NCBI GenBank assembly: GCA_013696835.1
Contig: JACCXV010000060.1
Coordinates: forward strand, 1-27,121
Direction: 5' to 3'
Source of the DNA: Gemmatimonadota bacterium
Lineage (GTDB): Bacteria > Gemmatimonadota > Gemmatimonadetes > JACCXV01
Length of the DNA: 27,121 nt
The stretch's first letter is position 1. The number at the start of each line of letters is the position of its first letter. The position numbers were made by a program, and so were the translations under genes. The notes beneath the pieces were generated by a model that saw nothing but the letters and a program-made list of their open reading frames with translations, was not told where the DNA came from and did no database searches. Positions 7,411 through 16,340 of the stretch are shown one piece after another.

Positions 7411-9000
7411 ATGATCGCCGTCACGACACCGTCGGAAGACCCCTTCGGCTTCGCCGAATCCCGCGAGAGGCGTGAATCCGCGGCACGCCGCACCGCGGAT
7501 GACAGCGGGGGAGATCCGCGCGTGCGGTGCGCCAACGGTCACGCCGTCCGGCCGGGCGGCGACTACGTCCTCTACTGGATGATCGCAGCGCGGCGGACGA
7601 GCTCCAGCTTCGCCCTCGACCGTGCCGTGGCGTGGGCTCGTCAGCTGGCGAAGCCCCTGGTCGTTCTGGAAGCGTTGCGGGCCGGATACCCCTGGGCATC
7701 GGACCGCCTGCATCGGTTCGTGCTCGACGGTATGCGCGACAACGCGCGGGCCTTCCTGCGCGTTCCGGTGCTCTACCATCCCTACGTGGAGCCCACGATC
7801 GGTGCGGGCAAGGGGCTCCTGAACGCGTTGGGCGCCCGCGCATGCGTGGTCGTCACGGACGACTTCCCGTGCTTCTTCCTGCCCCGCATGGTCGCCTCCG
7901 CGGCGCAGCAGCTGGCGGTACGGATGGAGGTCGTGGACGGCAACGGGCTCCTTCCCCTGGCGGCAGCCGATCGCGCCTTCACGGCCGCGAGCCACTTCCG
8001 GCGCTTCGCCCAACGAGAGCTCCCGCGCCACCTCGGCCGCTTTCCCCGTTCGAAGCCCTTCGCCGGCACGGCACTCCCACCTCCGCCGCAGCTTCCGCCT
8101 GAGATTGCCGACCGCTGGCCCGCGGCACCGGCGGCGCTGCTCGCGGGAGAGGTGGCCGAGCTCGAGAAGCTGCCCATCGACCATGCCGTGGAGCCCGTGG
8201 ACCTTCGCGGCGGATCCCGCCCGGCCCGCTCGGCGCTCCGCGCCTTCGTCACCCGGCGCCTGGAGCGCTACGCCGATGCGCACCGCGAGCCGGAGTCGCA
8301 TGCGACCAGCAGGCTCTCTCCGTACCTGCACTTCGGGCACGTCTCGGCGCACGACGTGTTCGCAGCGGTGATGAACGCGGAGGGCTGGTCGGGGGACCGG
8401 CTGGCGTCGCGGGGAGCCACCGGGGCGCGAGCGGGATGGTGGGATGCGAGCCCGTCCGCCGAGGCGTTTTTGGATCAGCTCGTGGTCTGGCGGGAGCTGG
8501 GATTCAACATGTGCCACAGGCGCCCGCACGACTACGACCGCTACGAGTCTCTGCCCGACTGGTCGCGCGCCACGCTGGAGAGACACGGGCGCGACCCGCG
8601 CCCCCACCTCTACCGCCGGCGAGACTTCGAGGCAGCCGACACTCACGACGAGCTGTGGAACGCCGCCCAGGGGGAGCTGCTGCGCGACGGCTGGTTTCAC
8701 AACACGATGCGCATGCTCTGGGGCAAGAAGATCCTGGAATGGTCCCGCTCGCCCCGGGAGGCGCTCGCGACCATGACCGAGATCATGAACCGCTGGTCGC
8801 TGGACGGTCGCAACCCGAACTCCTACACGGGGTATCTCTGGACGCTCGGCCGCTACGATCGTCCGTGGCCGGAGCGGCCGATCTATGGCAGCGTCAGGAG
8901 CATGAGCTCGCGGAATACCGCTCGGAAGGTGTCGGTCGGCGGCTACATCGCGACGTACGGGGGTGCGCCCCAGCTCGACCTGATCCCGCCCGAGGGCTGA
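7411..9000 (+). CDS. class II CPD photolyase
   Basis: A 529-residue flavoprotein expected to repair cyclobutane pyrimidine dimers using blue light and FAD. The N-terminal photolyase domain begins near YVLYWMIAARRTSSSFAL. The C-terminal FAD domain contains SRLSPYLHFGHVS from S300, FLDQLVVWRELGFNMC, THDELWNAAQ from residue 411, WGKKILEW, and LDGRNPNSYTGYLW followed by ERPIYG. These blocks (VLYWM, WNAAQ, KKILEW, GR[DN]PN.YTG) are typical of class II enzymes, known from animals, plants, methanogens and a minority of bacteria, not of the common bacterial class I PhrB. The ATG at 7411 is preferred over a TTG at 7357. About 45 residues before the domain are low-complexity and charged. The gene stands alone after a 342-base gap. 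Confidence 0.93.
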   Translation: MIAVTTPSEDPFGFAESRERRESAARRTADDSGGDPRVRCANGHAVRPGGDYVLYWMIAARRTSSSFALDRAVAWARQLAKPLVVLEALRAGYPWASDRLHRFVLDGMRDNARAFLRVPVLYHPYVEPTIGAGKGLLNALGARACVVVTDDFPCFFLPRMVASAAQQLAVRMEVVDGNGLLPLAAADRAFTAASHFRRFAQRELPRHLGRFPRSKPFAGTALPPPPQLPPEIADRWPAAPAALLAGEVAELEKLPIDHAVEPVDLRGGSRPARSALRAFVTRRLERYADAHREPESHATSRLSPYLHFGHVSAHDVFAAVMNAEGWSGDRLASRGATGARAGWWDASPSAEAFLDQLVVWRELGFNMCHRRPHDYDRYESLPDWSRATLERHGRDPRPHLYRRRDFEAADTHDELWNAAQGELLRDGWFHNTMRMLWGKKILEWSRSPREALATMTEIMNRWSLDGRNPNSYTGYLWTLGRYDRPWPERPIYGSVRSMSSRNTARKVSVGGYIATYGGAPQLDLIPPEG

Positions 9001-9039
9001 CGCTCGACGGCAGGAGTCACCGCCAGTCCGAGCTCCACT

Positions 9040-9061
9040 GTGCGCGCTTGGTTGCGCGTGC
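9040..9061 (+). terminator. possible hairpin after photolyase
   Basis: An 8-base-pair stem (GTGCGCGC with GCGCGTGC, two G-T wobbles) encloses a six-base TTGGTT loop about 40 bases after the photolyase stop. There is no T-tract after it, so it would be an imperfect intrinsic terminator or just an RNA hairpin. Confidence 0.3.
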
Positions 9062-9115
9062 TCGACAGGACGGGCATCACACACGACGATTCGTGAGACG
9101 GAAAAGGGAGGTCAT

Positions 9116-9955
9116 ATGCGCTGGACTCGCGGAGGACGGAGCGGCAACATCGAGGACCGGCGGGGGTCGCGTGCCCTGGGTGGGGGGCTCGGGCTGGGAG
9201 GCATGCTGCTCCTCCTCGTGCTGAGCCTCGTGTTCAAGCAGGACTTCTTGAGCCTCGTCCAGACGGGAACCGAGCCCGGTCCGGCCACGGAAGCGCCTCC
9301 GGCGAACACCACGCCGGAGGAGGAGAGGATGGTCGAGTTCGTCTCGTTCGTGCTCGACGACGCGCAGAGCACATGGTCGCAGCAGCTCTCGGCGAGCGGA
9401 AGCGGATACACCGCGGCGAAGCTCGTGCTGTTCCGGGACGCCGTTCGCTCGGGCTGCGGCACCGCCCAGTCCGCGGTCGGACCCTTCTACTGCCCGCTCG
9501 ACCAGAAGGTGTACATCGACCTCGGGTTCTACGAGGAGCTGGGGCAACGGTTCGGAGCCCCAGGAGACTTCGCGCAGGCCTACGTCCTCGCGCACGAGAT
9601 CGGGCACCACGTGCAGCATCTCCTCGGCACGGACGAGCGCGTGCGCCGAGGGCAGGCCGAACGTCCCGATCAGCGAAACGAGCTCTCCGTCGCGCTGGAG
9701 CTGCAGGCCGACTGCTACGCCGGGGTGTGGGGCCACTCGACGGCGCAACGCAACCTGCTCGAGGCCGGCGACATCGAGGAGGGGCTGGGGGCGGCCGCCG
9801 CCGTCGGCGACGACCGGCTGCAGCGTCAGACCACCGGACGGGTGGTGCCAGACTCCTTCACCCACGGCTCGTCCGAGCAGCGCGCACAATGGTTCCGGCG
9901 CGGCTTCGACTCCGGGGATCCCTCAGCCTGCGACACCTTCTCGCCCGCCGCCTGA
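9116..9955 (+). CDS. YpfJ-family membrane-anchored neutral zinc metallopeptidase
   Basis: A 279-residue putative metallopeptidase. The start is well supported by GGGAGG a few bases before the ATG. The N-terminus is the family's typical MRW..G.RS.NIEDRRG leader. A single membrane helix at about residues 27-42 follows, anchoring the rest outside the cytoplasm. The zinc motif HEIGHH begins at H160, with E161 as the catalytic base and H164 as second ligand, and ADCYAGVWG downstream supplies the region of the third ligand. The C-terminal block HGSSEQRAQWFRRGF is a hallmark of this family (E. coli YpfJ type). No substrate is known for the family. It lies after the photolyase and before the export operon, with gaps of 115 and 73 bases, and is probably its own unit. 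Confidence 0.93.
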   Translation: MRWTRGGRSGNIEDRRGSRALGGGLGLGGMLLLLVLSLVFKQDFLSLVQTGTEPGPATEAPPANTTPEEERMVEFVSFVLDDAQSTWSQQLSASGSGYTAAKLVLFRDAVRSGCGTAQSAVGPFYCPLDQKVYIDLGFYEELGQRFGAPGDFAQAYVLAHEIGHHVQHLLGTDERVRRGQAERPDQRNELSVALELQADCYAGVWGHSTAQRNLLEAGDIEEGLGAAAAVGDDRLQRQTTGRVVPDSFTHGSSEQRAQWFRRGFDSGDPSACDTFSPAA

Positions 9956-10028
9956 AGCTGCTGGTCGTCTCGCCGAGGCCCGGCCGGCCATCCCCGGGGA
10001 GGCGAGCGGCGTGTAGATTCGGCTCGCC

Positions 10029-11264
10029 ATGACCTCGACAGAGACTGCAGCCGACCTGTCGCGCCTGCGGATCGACCGCTCGCCACGGCCGGCCCCGGGA
10101 GGCTCGCGTGCCTTCCGGCGCGTGCTCCTGATCGGCGTTCCACTCGTTCTCGCCGCGGCCGCCGCCCTGGTTCTGCGGCAGGGTGCGGGCGCGGTGGACG
10201 TAAAGGTCGCGCGGGCCGAGGTTCGCGGCGGCGGCTCGGGCGTCCCGAGCGGCATCACCGCCAACGGCTACGTCGTGGCGAGGACCAAGGCCTCCGTCGC
10301 GTCCAAGATCTCCGGCCGGCTGGACTTCCTCGGGGTGACGGAAGGCTCGAAGGTGGAGAAGGGCGAGGTGATCGCGCGGCTGGAGAGCGCCGACTACGTG
10401 GCGGGTCTCTCGCAAGCCCGGGCGGACGTGGCCCGCGCCCGCGCCGCGCTCATCGAGGCCCGCGCCGATCGCGACCAGCTGCGCCGCGACGACGACCGCA
10501 TGCGCCGGCTCCTGGAGGGCGGCATGATCTCGCAGCAGCAGGCGGAGGCCGTGGCTGCGAACCTGGCTGCCGCCGAAGCCCGCGTCTCGGTCGAGCAGGC
10601 TCAGGTGCAGGCCTCGCAGGCGGCCGTCGAGATCGCGACGGCGAACTTCGAGAACACCGTCATCCGGGCTCCTTTCGACGGCACGGTCCTGCGCAAGGAT
10701 GCGGAGGTGGGCGAGGTCGTGGCGCCGTCGGTGACCGGTGGCGGCCTCACGCGCGGCGCCGTGGTAACGATGGCGGATCTCGCGACGCTCGAGGTCGAGG
10801 TGGACGTCAACGAGGCGTACATAGCGCGCATCCGGGACGACCAGCCCGCACGCGTCCAGCTGAACGCCTATCCGGATACCACCTTCGCGGGTGAGGTGCG
10901 CCAGATCGTCCCCACGGCGGACCGGCAGAAGGCAACCGTGCTCGTCAAGGTGAGCATCCTCGACAGAGATCCTCGCATCCTCCCGGAAATGGGGGCCAAG
11001 GTCGAGTTCGCGGAGGACGCCGGGGAGGCGAGCGCGGGCCCGGCGCGGATCTTCGTGCCGGCCGCCGCCGTGCGGGATGTCGGCGGCCGGCAGCTGGTCT
11101 GGCTGGTGCGTGACGAGCGGCTGGAGCGGCGCGAGGTGGAGGCCGGCCCCGTTTCGGGAGACTGGCGGGAGGTGCGTTCCGGCCTGACGGGAGGAGAGCA
11201 GGTTGTCGTTGAGGGCCCCCGGGAGCTCGCGGAGGGAGCCCGGGCCAGCGTGGTGGCGTCCTGA
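10029..11264 (+). CDS. MacA/HlyD-like periplasmic adaptor (membrane fusion protein)
   Basis: A 411-residue adaptor for an ABC-type export system. A membrane helix or uncleaved signal at about residues 31-49 anchors it in the inner membrane. A lipoyl-like half-motif around residues 75-115 (ASKISGRLDFLGVTEGSKV.KGEVIARL) is followed by an alpha-helical coiled-coil hairpin at about 118-205, rich in Ala/Arg/Gln. Then come the second lipoyl half (VIRAPFDGTVLRKDAEVGEVV) and the beta-barrel and membrane-proximal domains. The ATG has no strong Shine-Dalgarno. The ATPase gene begins 13 bases after its stop, followed directly by two permeases, so the four form one operon. Adaptors of this type link an inner-membrane ABC transporter to an outer-membrane channel; no TolC-like gene is in the window. 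Confidence 0.93.
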   Translation: MTSTETAADLSRLRIDRSPRPAPGGSRAFRRVLLIGVPLVLAAAAALVLRQGAGAVDVKVARAEVRGGGSGVPSGITANGYVVARTKASVASKISGRLDFLGVTEGSKVEKGEVIARLESADYVAGLSQARADVARARAALIEARADRDQLRRDDDRMRRLLEGGMISQQQAEAVAANLAAAEARVSVEQAQVQASQAAVEIATANFENTVIRAPFDGTVLRKDAEVGEVVAPSVTGGGLTRGAVVTMADLATLEVEVDVNEAYIARIRDDQPARVQLNAYPDTTFAGEVRQIVPTADRQKATVLVKVSILDRDPRILPEMGAKVEFAEDAGEASAGPARIFVPAAAVRDVGGRQLVWLVRDERLERREVEAGPVSGDWREVRSGLTGGEQVVVEGPRELAEGARASVVAS

Positions 11265-11277
11265 GCGATGGAGGAGC

Positions 11278-11949
11278 ATGGCGCTCGTCGAAGTCCGCGG
11301 ATTGACCAAGACGTACCAGAGGGATGCCCAGGTGATCCCGGTCCTCGAGAACCTCGACCTGGACATCGAGAAGGGCGAGTTCATGGCGCTCATGGGGCCC
11401 TCCGGCAGCGGCAAGTCCACGCTGCTGAACCTCCTCGCCGGCCTCGACCACCCGACGTCCGGGTCGATCCGCGTGGAGGGCCAGGAGGTCAGCGGCATGA
11501 GCTCGCGTCAGCTCGCCACCTGGAGGTCGCGACATGTCGGCTTCATCTTCCAGCGTTACAACCTGCTCCCCGTCCTCACCGCCTTTCAGAACGTGGAGCT
11601 CCCGCTCTTGCTCACGAGCCTCTCGAAGAAGGAGCGCCGCGATCACGTGCACACGTCGCTGAACGTCGTCGGGCTGGCCGACCGCGTCGATCACTACCCC
11701 CGACAGCTCTCGGGCGGCCAGGAGCAGCGGGTCGGAATCGCGCGCGCGATCGTCAGCGATCCCACGCTGATCCTGGCGGACGAGCCTACCGGCGATCTCG
11801 ACGCCGTTGCCGGAGACGAGATCCTCACGCTGCTGGAGCGGCTGAACTCGGAGTTCGGGAAGACGATCGTGATGGTGACGCACGATCCGCGGGCCGCAGA
11901 CCGCTCGCATCGCATCATGCATCTCGAGAAGGGCGTGCTCACCCGATGA
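11278..11949 (+). CDS. ABC exporter ATP-binding protein (MacB/LolD type)
   Basis: A 223-residue ATPase of the MacB/LolD/FtsE class that powers the two downstream FtsX-type permeases. The Walker A motif GPSGSGKST starts at G40, the signature LSGGQ at L144, Walker B LILADEP ends in D168-E169, and the H-loop histidine is H202. The family-typical FQRYNLLPVLTAFQNVELPL is also present. The signature is followed by EQRV rather than the more common QQRV. The ATG at 11278 is the start where homology begins, with a close GGAGGAG upstream. It overlaps nothing and is followed after seven bases by the first permease gene. Confidence 0.96.
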   Translation: MALVEVRGLTKTYQRDAQVIPVLENLDLDIEKGEFMALMGPSGSGKSTLLNLLAGLDHPTSGSIRVEGQEVSGMSSRQLATWRSRHVGFIFQRYNLLPVLTAFQNVELPLLLTSLSKKERRDHVHTSLNVVGLADRVDHYPRQLSGGQEQRVGIARAIVSDPTLILADEPTGDLDAVAGDEILTLLERLNSEFGKTIVMVTHDPRAADRSHRIMHLEKGVLTR

Positions 11950-11956
11950 GGGGCCC

Positions 11957-13096
11957 GTGAAGTTCGCGCGGCTCGTCTGGGCCAATCTCCGTCGCAACAA
12001 GCGGCGCACGATCCTCACCACGCTCAGCGTGGCGGTGGCGCTCTTCCTCTTCGCCACCCTGCGCTCCGTGCTCACGACACTGGCAGGCGCCGCGGAGGTG
12101 GGGAGCGAGACGCGCCTGATCACGACCAACACGATCTCGATCGTGTTCCCGCTCCCGCAGTCCTACTACGAGCGCCTGCGAGCCATGGAGGGGGTCGAGG
12201 CGGTCTCCTGGGCCAACTGGTTCGGCGGCGTCTACCGCGACCCGCAGGACTTCTTCGCCTCCTTCGCGGTCGATTCCGACACCTACTGGCCGATCTATCC
12301 CGAGATCGAGGTGCCCCCCGAGCAGCTCCGGGCATACATGGGCGAGCGCACGGCGGCGATCGTGGGGCCGGAGCTGATGAAGCGGTACGGGTGGAAGGTC
12401 GGGGACCGCGTATCGCTGCGCGGCACGATCTATCCTGGGGACTGGCCGTTCACGATTCGCGGCGTGTATCGCGCCACGACGAAGTACATCGACGAAGCCT
12501 CCTTCATGTTCCATTGGGACTATCTGTACGAGAAGTCCGATCGCCAGGCCGACGTCGGCTGGTACATCCTGCAGCTCTCGGATCCCGCTCTCGCTCCGGC
12601 AGTGGCCAAGCGGATCGACGACACGTTCCGCAACTCCAGTGCCTCCACCGAGACCGCTACGGAGCGCGCCTTCCAGGCGAGCTTCATCACGATGTGGGGG
12701 AACGTCGGGTTCTTCCTGAACGCCATCGGCCTGGCCGTATTCTTCGCGATCCTGCTGGTGGCGGCGAACACGATGATGATGGCCGCGCGCGAGCGTACGA
12801 CCGAGCACGCCGTCCTAAAGGCGCTGGGGTACGGCGACCGCCTGCTGTTCGGGATCGTCATGGCCGAAGCCGCCATCGTGACGCTGCTCGGCGGTCTCAT
12901 CGGCGTCCTCGCGGCGCGGCTGCTCTTCAGCGCAGCCACGCCGTTCGACTCGTGGATGCCGGGCTTCAGCGTCACCTGGCCGACGATCGGCCTCGGGCTC
13001 GCGATCGCCCTCGTGATCGGCCTCATGGCCGGTCTGATCCCGGCCCTGCAGGCCGCGCGCCTGCCGGTCGTCCAGGCGCTGCGGCGCGTAGCCTGA
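11957..13096 (+). CDS. ABC exporter permease, FtsX/MacB type (first)
   Basis: A 379-residue integral membrane protein with FtsX/MacB topology: one N-terminal helix at about residues 19-40, a large periplasmic MacB-PCD domain at about 45-245, then three C-terminal helices at about 255-280, 300-325 and 345-368. The cytoplasmic loop carries the family's ER[TR]xExAxLKALG segment (RTTEHAVLKALGYGD), and the end reads LPVVQALRRV, which matches the conserved P-x-x-A-L-R tail. The GTG start at 11957 has GAGGGG just upstream and lies seven bases after the ATPase stop. There is no fused ATPase domain, unlike E. coli MacB. It likely forms a heterodimer with the next gene product. Confidence 0.92.
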   Translation: MKFARLVWANLRRNKRRTILTTLSVAVALFLFATLRSVLTTLAGAAEVGSETRLITTNTISIVFPLPQSYYERLRAMEGVEAVSWANWFGGVYRDPQDFFASFAVDSDTYWPIYPEIEVPPEQLRAYMGERTAAIVGPELMKRYGWKVGDRVSLRGTIYPGDWPFTIRGVYRATTKYIDEASFMFHWDYLYEKSDRQADVGWYILQLSDPALAPAVAKRIDDTFRNSSASTETATERAFQASFITMWGNVGFFLNAIGLAVFFAILLVAANTMMMAARERTTEHAVLKALGYGDRLLFGIVMAEAAIVTLLGGLIGVLAARLLFSAATPFDSWMPGFSVTWPTIGLGLAIALVIGLMAGLIPALQAARLPVVQALRRVA

Positions 13097-13098
13097 GC

Positions 13099-14262
13099 AT
13101 GGCCGTCCCGATCCTCTACAACGTTCGCAGCCTTCGCCAGCGGCCGGTCTCGACCCTCGCCACGGCGCTCGGCATGGCGCTGGTCGTGGCGGTGTTCATC
13201 GCCGTCATGGCGCTAGCCAGCGGCTTCAGCGCCGCGCTCGCACGGACCGGCTCCCGCGACAACGCGATCGTGCTGCGGCAGGGCGCGGACTCGGAGCTCG
13301 CGAGCGGGCTCGACCGCGACGCCGCCCAGATCATCTCTGCCATGCCGTTCGTGGCTCGCGGCGCGGATGGCCGCCCGCTGGTCAGCCCCGAGGTCTACGT
13401 GATCATCAACCTCGATCGCCCCGGCGGAGGTACGGCCAACGTCGTGGCACGCGGCGTCAGCGCACAGGCCTTCGAGGTTCGGAAGGGCGTGCGGGTCGTG
13501 GAAGGGAGGACGTTCCGCAGCGGAGCGCCCGAGATCCTGATCGGGAGGAGCATCGCCAGCCGCTTCGGGAGCACCGCGGTCGGCGACAAGCTGCGGTTCG
13601 CGAATCGCGACTGGACGGTCGTCGGTCACTTCGAGGCCGGGGGCTCCTCGTTCGAGTCCGAGATCTGGGGCGAGAACGAGCAGTTCATGCCGGCGTTCAG
13701 GGGCGAGGTCTTCCAGTCGGTCACGTTTCGCATGCAGGATCCGGCGGCCCTGAAGGGCCTGGAGCAGACGCTCGAGAAGGATCCTCGGCTGCGGGTCGAC
13801 GTGGAGCGCGAGTACGACTTCTACGCGAACCAGTCCACGCTTCTCACGCAGATCCTGGAGTTCTTCGCCGTGTTCGTCACCTCGATCATGGCCGTGGGGG
13901 CCGTCGCGGGGGCGGTGAACACCATGTATGCGGCCGTCGCCAATCGCGCGCCCGAGATCGCCGTGCTCCGCACGCTCGGCTTCCGACCCGCGGCCATCGT
14001 GGGATCGTTCCTGCTCGAGTCCGTGGCGATCGCGCTCGCGGGCGGGATCATCGGCTGTCTGCTGGCGCTGCCCATCAACGGCATCACGACCAGCACGACG
14101 AACTGGAGCTCGTTCAGCGAGGTCGCGTTCCCGTTCCGCGTGACCCCCGACCTGCTCGCGGCCGGGCTGGCATTCGCCCTGCTCATGGGCCTCGTCGGCG
14201 GGTTCTTCCCGGCGCTCAGGGCTGCCCGCATGCCGATCGTCCAGGCCCTGCGGCAGGCCTAG
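13099..14262 (+). CDS. ABC exporter permease, FtsX/MacB type (second)
   Basis: A 387-residue FtsX/MacB-type permease, starting two bases after the stop of the first. The N-terminal helix (about residues 19-40) is followed by a periplasmic domain with the typical GR.F..G..EILIG motif region (EGRTFRSGAPEILIG). Three C-terminal helices follow at about 255-280, 305-330 and 350-375, with RAPEIAVLRTLGF in the cytoplasmic loop and MPIVQALRQA at the end. Having two distinct permeases, one ATPase and one adaptor suggests a heterodimeric transporter of the MacAB or LolCDE mechanotransmission type. Possible cargoes are lipoproteins, peptides or lipids; the sequence does not tell which. Confidence 0.92.
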   Translation: MAVPILYNVRSLRQRPVSTLATALGMALVVAVFIAVMALASGFSAALARTGSRDNAIVLRQGADSELASGLDRDAAQIISAMPFVARGADGRPLVSPEVYVIINLDRPGGGTANVVARGVSAQAFEVRKGVRVVEGRTFRSGAPEILIGRSIASRFGSTAVGDKLRFANRDWTVVGHFEAGGSSFESEIWGENEQFMPAFRGEVFQSVTFRMQDPAALKGLEQTLEKDPRLRVDVEREYDFYANQSTLLTQILEFFAVFVTSIMAVGAVAGAVNTMYAAVANRAPEIAVLRTLGFRPAAIVGSFLLESVAIALAGGIIGCLLALPINGITTSTTNWSSFSEVAFPFRVTPDLLAAGLAFALLMGLVGGFFPALRAARMPIVQALRQA

Positions 14263-14300
14263 AGACATCTGAACCCGAGGCACGGCCCCCTTCGCGTGCC

Positions 14301-16340
14301 ATGACGCACGGCATGGATCGAGCCCGCACCCGCTCGCGGCTCCTGGCAGGCGTGCTCGTGGTCGCCCTCCTCCTGGCCCTACTCTTCTTTTTCGATTCGC
14401 GTTCCTCGGGTCCGCCGCCGCTTCCCGCTCGCAGCGGCCTCGCGGAGTGGACCGCCTACGGCGGGGATGCTCTGGGCTCCCGCTACTCCCACCTCACCGA
14501 GATCACGCCCGCCAATGTCACGGCGCTGCGGGTGGCCTGGACCTTCAGGACCGGCGAGACGCCGGAGGCCCACCCCACGGCTGAGCCGACGGCGTTCGAG
14601 GCCACGCCGATCGTGCTTGACGGCACGCTGCACCTCTCCACCCCGCTGGGTCGTGTCCTTGCGCTCGACCCGCACACGGGGGAGGAAAGGTGGCGCTACG
14701 ATGCGCGCGTGGACCCCCTGGTGGAGTTCGGGGACTTCACGAGCCGCGGCGTCTCGGCGTGGTCGGATGAGAGCCTTCCGGCCGGCTCACCCTGCCGTCG
14801 GCGGATCTTCGTCGCGACGATTGACGCGCGGCTGATCGCGCTGGATGCGACCCACGGGAGACCCTGTCCCGCCTTCGGAAGCGCGGGCACCGTCGATCTG
14901 CGGCGGGACCTGCGAAACCCGCCCGTCGAGACCGCCGAATACGAGGTGACGTCGCCGCCGGCCGTGATCGGCGAGCTGGTGGTCGTCGGGTCGGCGGTTG
15001 CCGACAACAACCGCATGGACGCGGTGAGCGGGGAGGTCCGGGCCTTCGACGCGCGCACCGGCGAGCTGCGGTGGACGTGGGACCCCGTCCCGCGAGACTC
15101 GACCGACCTCGGCTGGGCGACGTGGGTGGGCCCCCGGGCACACGCCACCGGAGCCGCGAACGCCTGGTCGGTCATCGCCGCCGACGCGGAGCGCGATCTG
15201 GTCTTCGTCCCCACGGGTAGCGCGAGCCCCGACTACTTCGGTGGCGAGCGCCGCGGAGCGAACCTCTACGCGAACTCCCTCGTCGCCCTGCGCGCCTCGA
15301 CGGGGAAGCGGGTGTGGCACTTCCAGGTCGTGCATCATGACCTCTGGGACTACGACGTCGCTGCGCCCCCGGCGCTGGTCACGCTGCGGCGCGATGGACA
15401 CGCCGTCCCCGCCGTGCTCGTCGCGACGAAGACAGGCCAGTTGTTCGTGCTCCATCGCGAGACCGGCCGGCCCTTGTTCCCCGTGCGGGAACGGCCCGTG
15501 CCCACGCGCGCAGTTCCGGGCGAGGAGCCCTGGCCCACGCAACCGTTCTCCTCGCTCCCGGCGCTCAGTCCCCAGACCTTCACCGCGGAGGACGCCTGGG
15601 GGCTCACGCCGTTCGACCGGCGCGCCTGCCGGAGGAGCATGGCACGAATGCGCCACGAAGGCCCGTTCACCCCCCCGAGCTTCGAGGGGAGCATCGTCAC
15701 TCCGCACAACGTCGGTGGCGCCCACTGGGGCGGCGTCGCCTACGATCCCGTGCGGCAGATCGCCGTCGTCCCCGTGAACCGCTTTCCAGCCTACGTGCAG
15801 CTTCTGCCCCGGGGCCAATTCGACCCGGAGGAGGCGGAAGACTCGGATTTCGAGTATGCGATGATGCGCGGTACGCCCTATGTGCTGCGGCGTGGGAAGA
15901 TCCTGTCTCCGCTGGGCCTTCCCTGCACGGCGCCGCCCTGGGGCTCGCTCGTGGCGATCTCCCTGCGGACCGGACGAAAGCTCTGGGACGTGCCGCTCGG
16001 GACCACGCGCGACATGGCTTCCTTCCTGGGCATCCCCCTCCCGTTCCGCACCGGAACTCCGAATCTGGGAGGCCCCATCGTCACGGCGGGAGGTCTCGTG
16101 TTCATCGCGGCCGCGATGGACGACTACCTCCGGGCGTTCGACATCGAGAGCGGTCGCGAGCTCTGGAAGGCCCGCCTGCCGGCCGGCGCTCAGGCGACCC
16201 CCATGACGTACCGGCTGGGCCGGTCGAGCCGGCAGCACGTGGTGATCGCCGCCGGAGGTCACGGCAAGCTCGAGACCACCCGCGGGGATCATGTGATCGC
16301 CTTCGCGCTCCCCGCGCTCTCTGAGCGGCGTGCGCGATGA
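14301..16340 (+). CDS. membrane-anchored PQQ-dependent dehydrogenase (glucose dehydrogenase type)
   Basis: A 679-residue quinoprotein with an eight-bladed propeller. An N-terminal helix at about residues 14-31 anchors it, and the propeller should lie in the periplasm. Blade motifs are LGRVLALDPHTGEERWRY, GEVRAFDARTGELRWTW and FDIESGRELWKARL. The block VVHHDLWDYDVAAPPAL (H345-H346-D347) and ATKTGQLFVLHRETGRPLF are typical of PQQ glucose/quinate-type dehydrogenases. Unlike E. coli Gcd it has one rather than five membrane helices, so electrons must reach quinone by another route. No cytochrome c domain (CxxCH) is visible. No PQQ biosynthesis genes are in the window. Its TGA overlaps the ATG of the next (broken) gene by four bases (ATGA). 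The substrate is likely a sugar or polyol but is not determinable here. Confidence 0.92.
   Translation: MTHGMDRARTRSRLLAGVLVVALLLALLFFFDSRSSGPPPLPARSGLAEWTAYGGDALGSRYSHLTEITPANVTALRVAWTFRTGETPEAHPTAEPTAFEATPIVLDGTLHLSTPLGRVLALDPHTGEERWRYDARVDPLVEFGDFTSRGVSAWSDESLPAGSPCRRRIFVATIDARLIALDATHGRPCPAFGSAGTVDLRRDLRNPPVETAEYEVTSPPAVIGELVVVGSAVADNNRMDAVSGEVRAFDARTGELRWTWDPVPRDSTDLGWATWVGPRAHATGAANAWSVIAADAERDLVFVPTGSASPDYFGGERRGANLYANSLVALRASTGKRVWHFQVVHHDLWDYDVAAPPALVTLRRDGHAVPAVLVATKTGQLFVLHRETGRPLFPVRERPVPTRAVPGEEPWPTQPFSSLPALSPQTFTAEDAWGLTPFDRRACRRSMARMRHEGPFTPPSFEGSIVTPHNVGGAHWGGVAYDPVRQIAVVPVNRFPAYVQLLPRGQFDPEEAEDSDFEYAMMRGTPYVLRRGKILSPLGLPCTAPPWGSLVAISLRTGRKLWDVPLGTTRDMASFLGIPLPFRTGTPNLGGPIVTAGGLVFIAAAMDDYLRAFDIESGRELWKARLPAGAQATPMTYRLGRSSRQHVVIAAGGHGKLETTRGDHVIAFALPALSERRAR

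Noticed and set aside
7171..9084. 637-codon open frame on the minus strand
   Set aside because: It is opposite the photolyase, shows no domain or normal composition, and is a by-product of high G+C at third positions.
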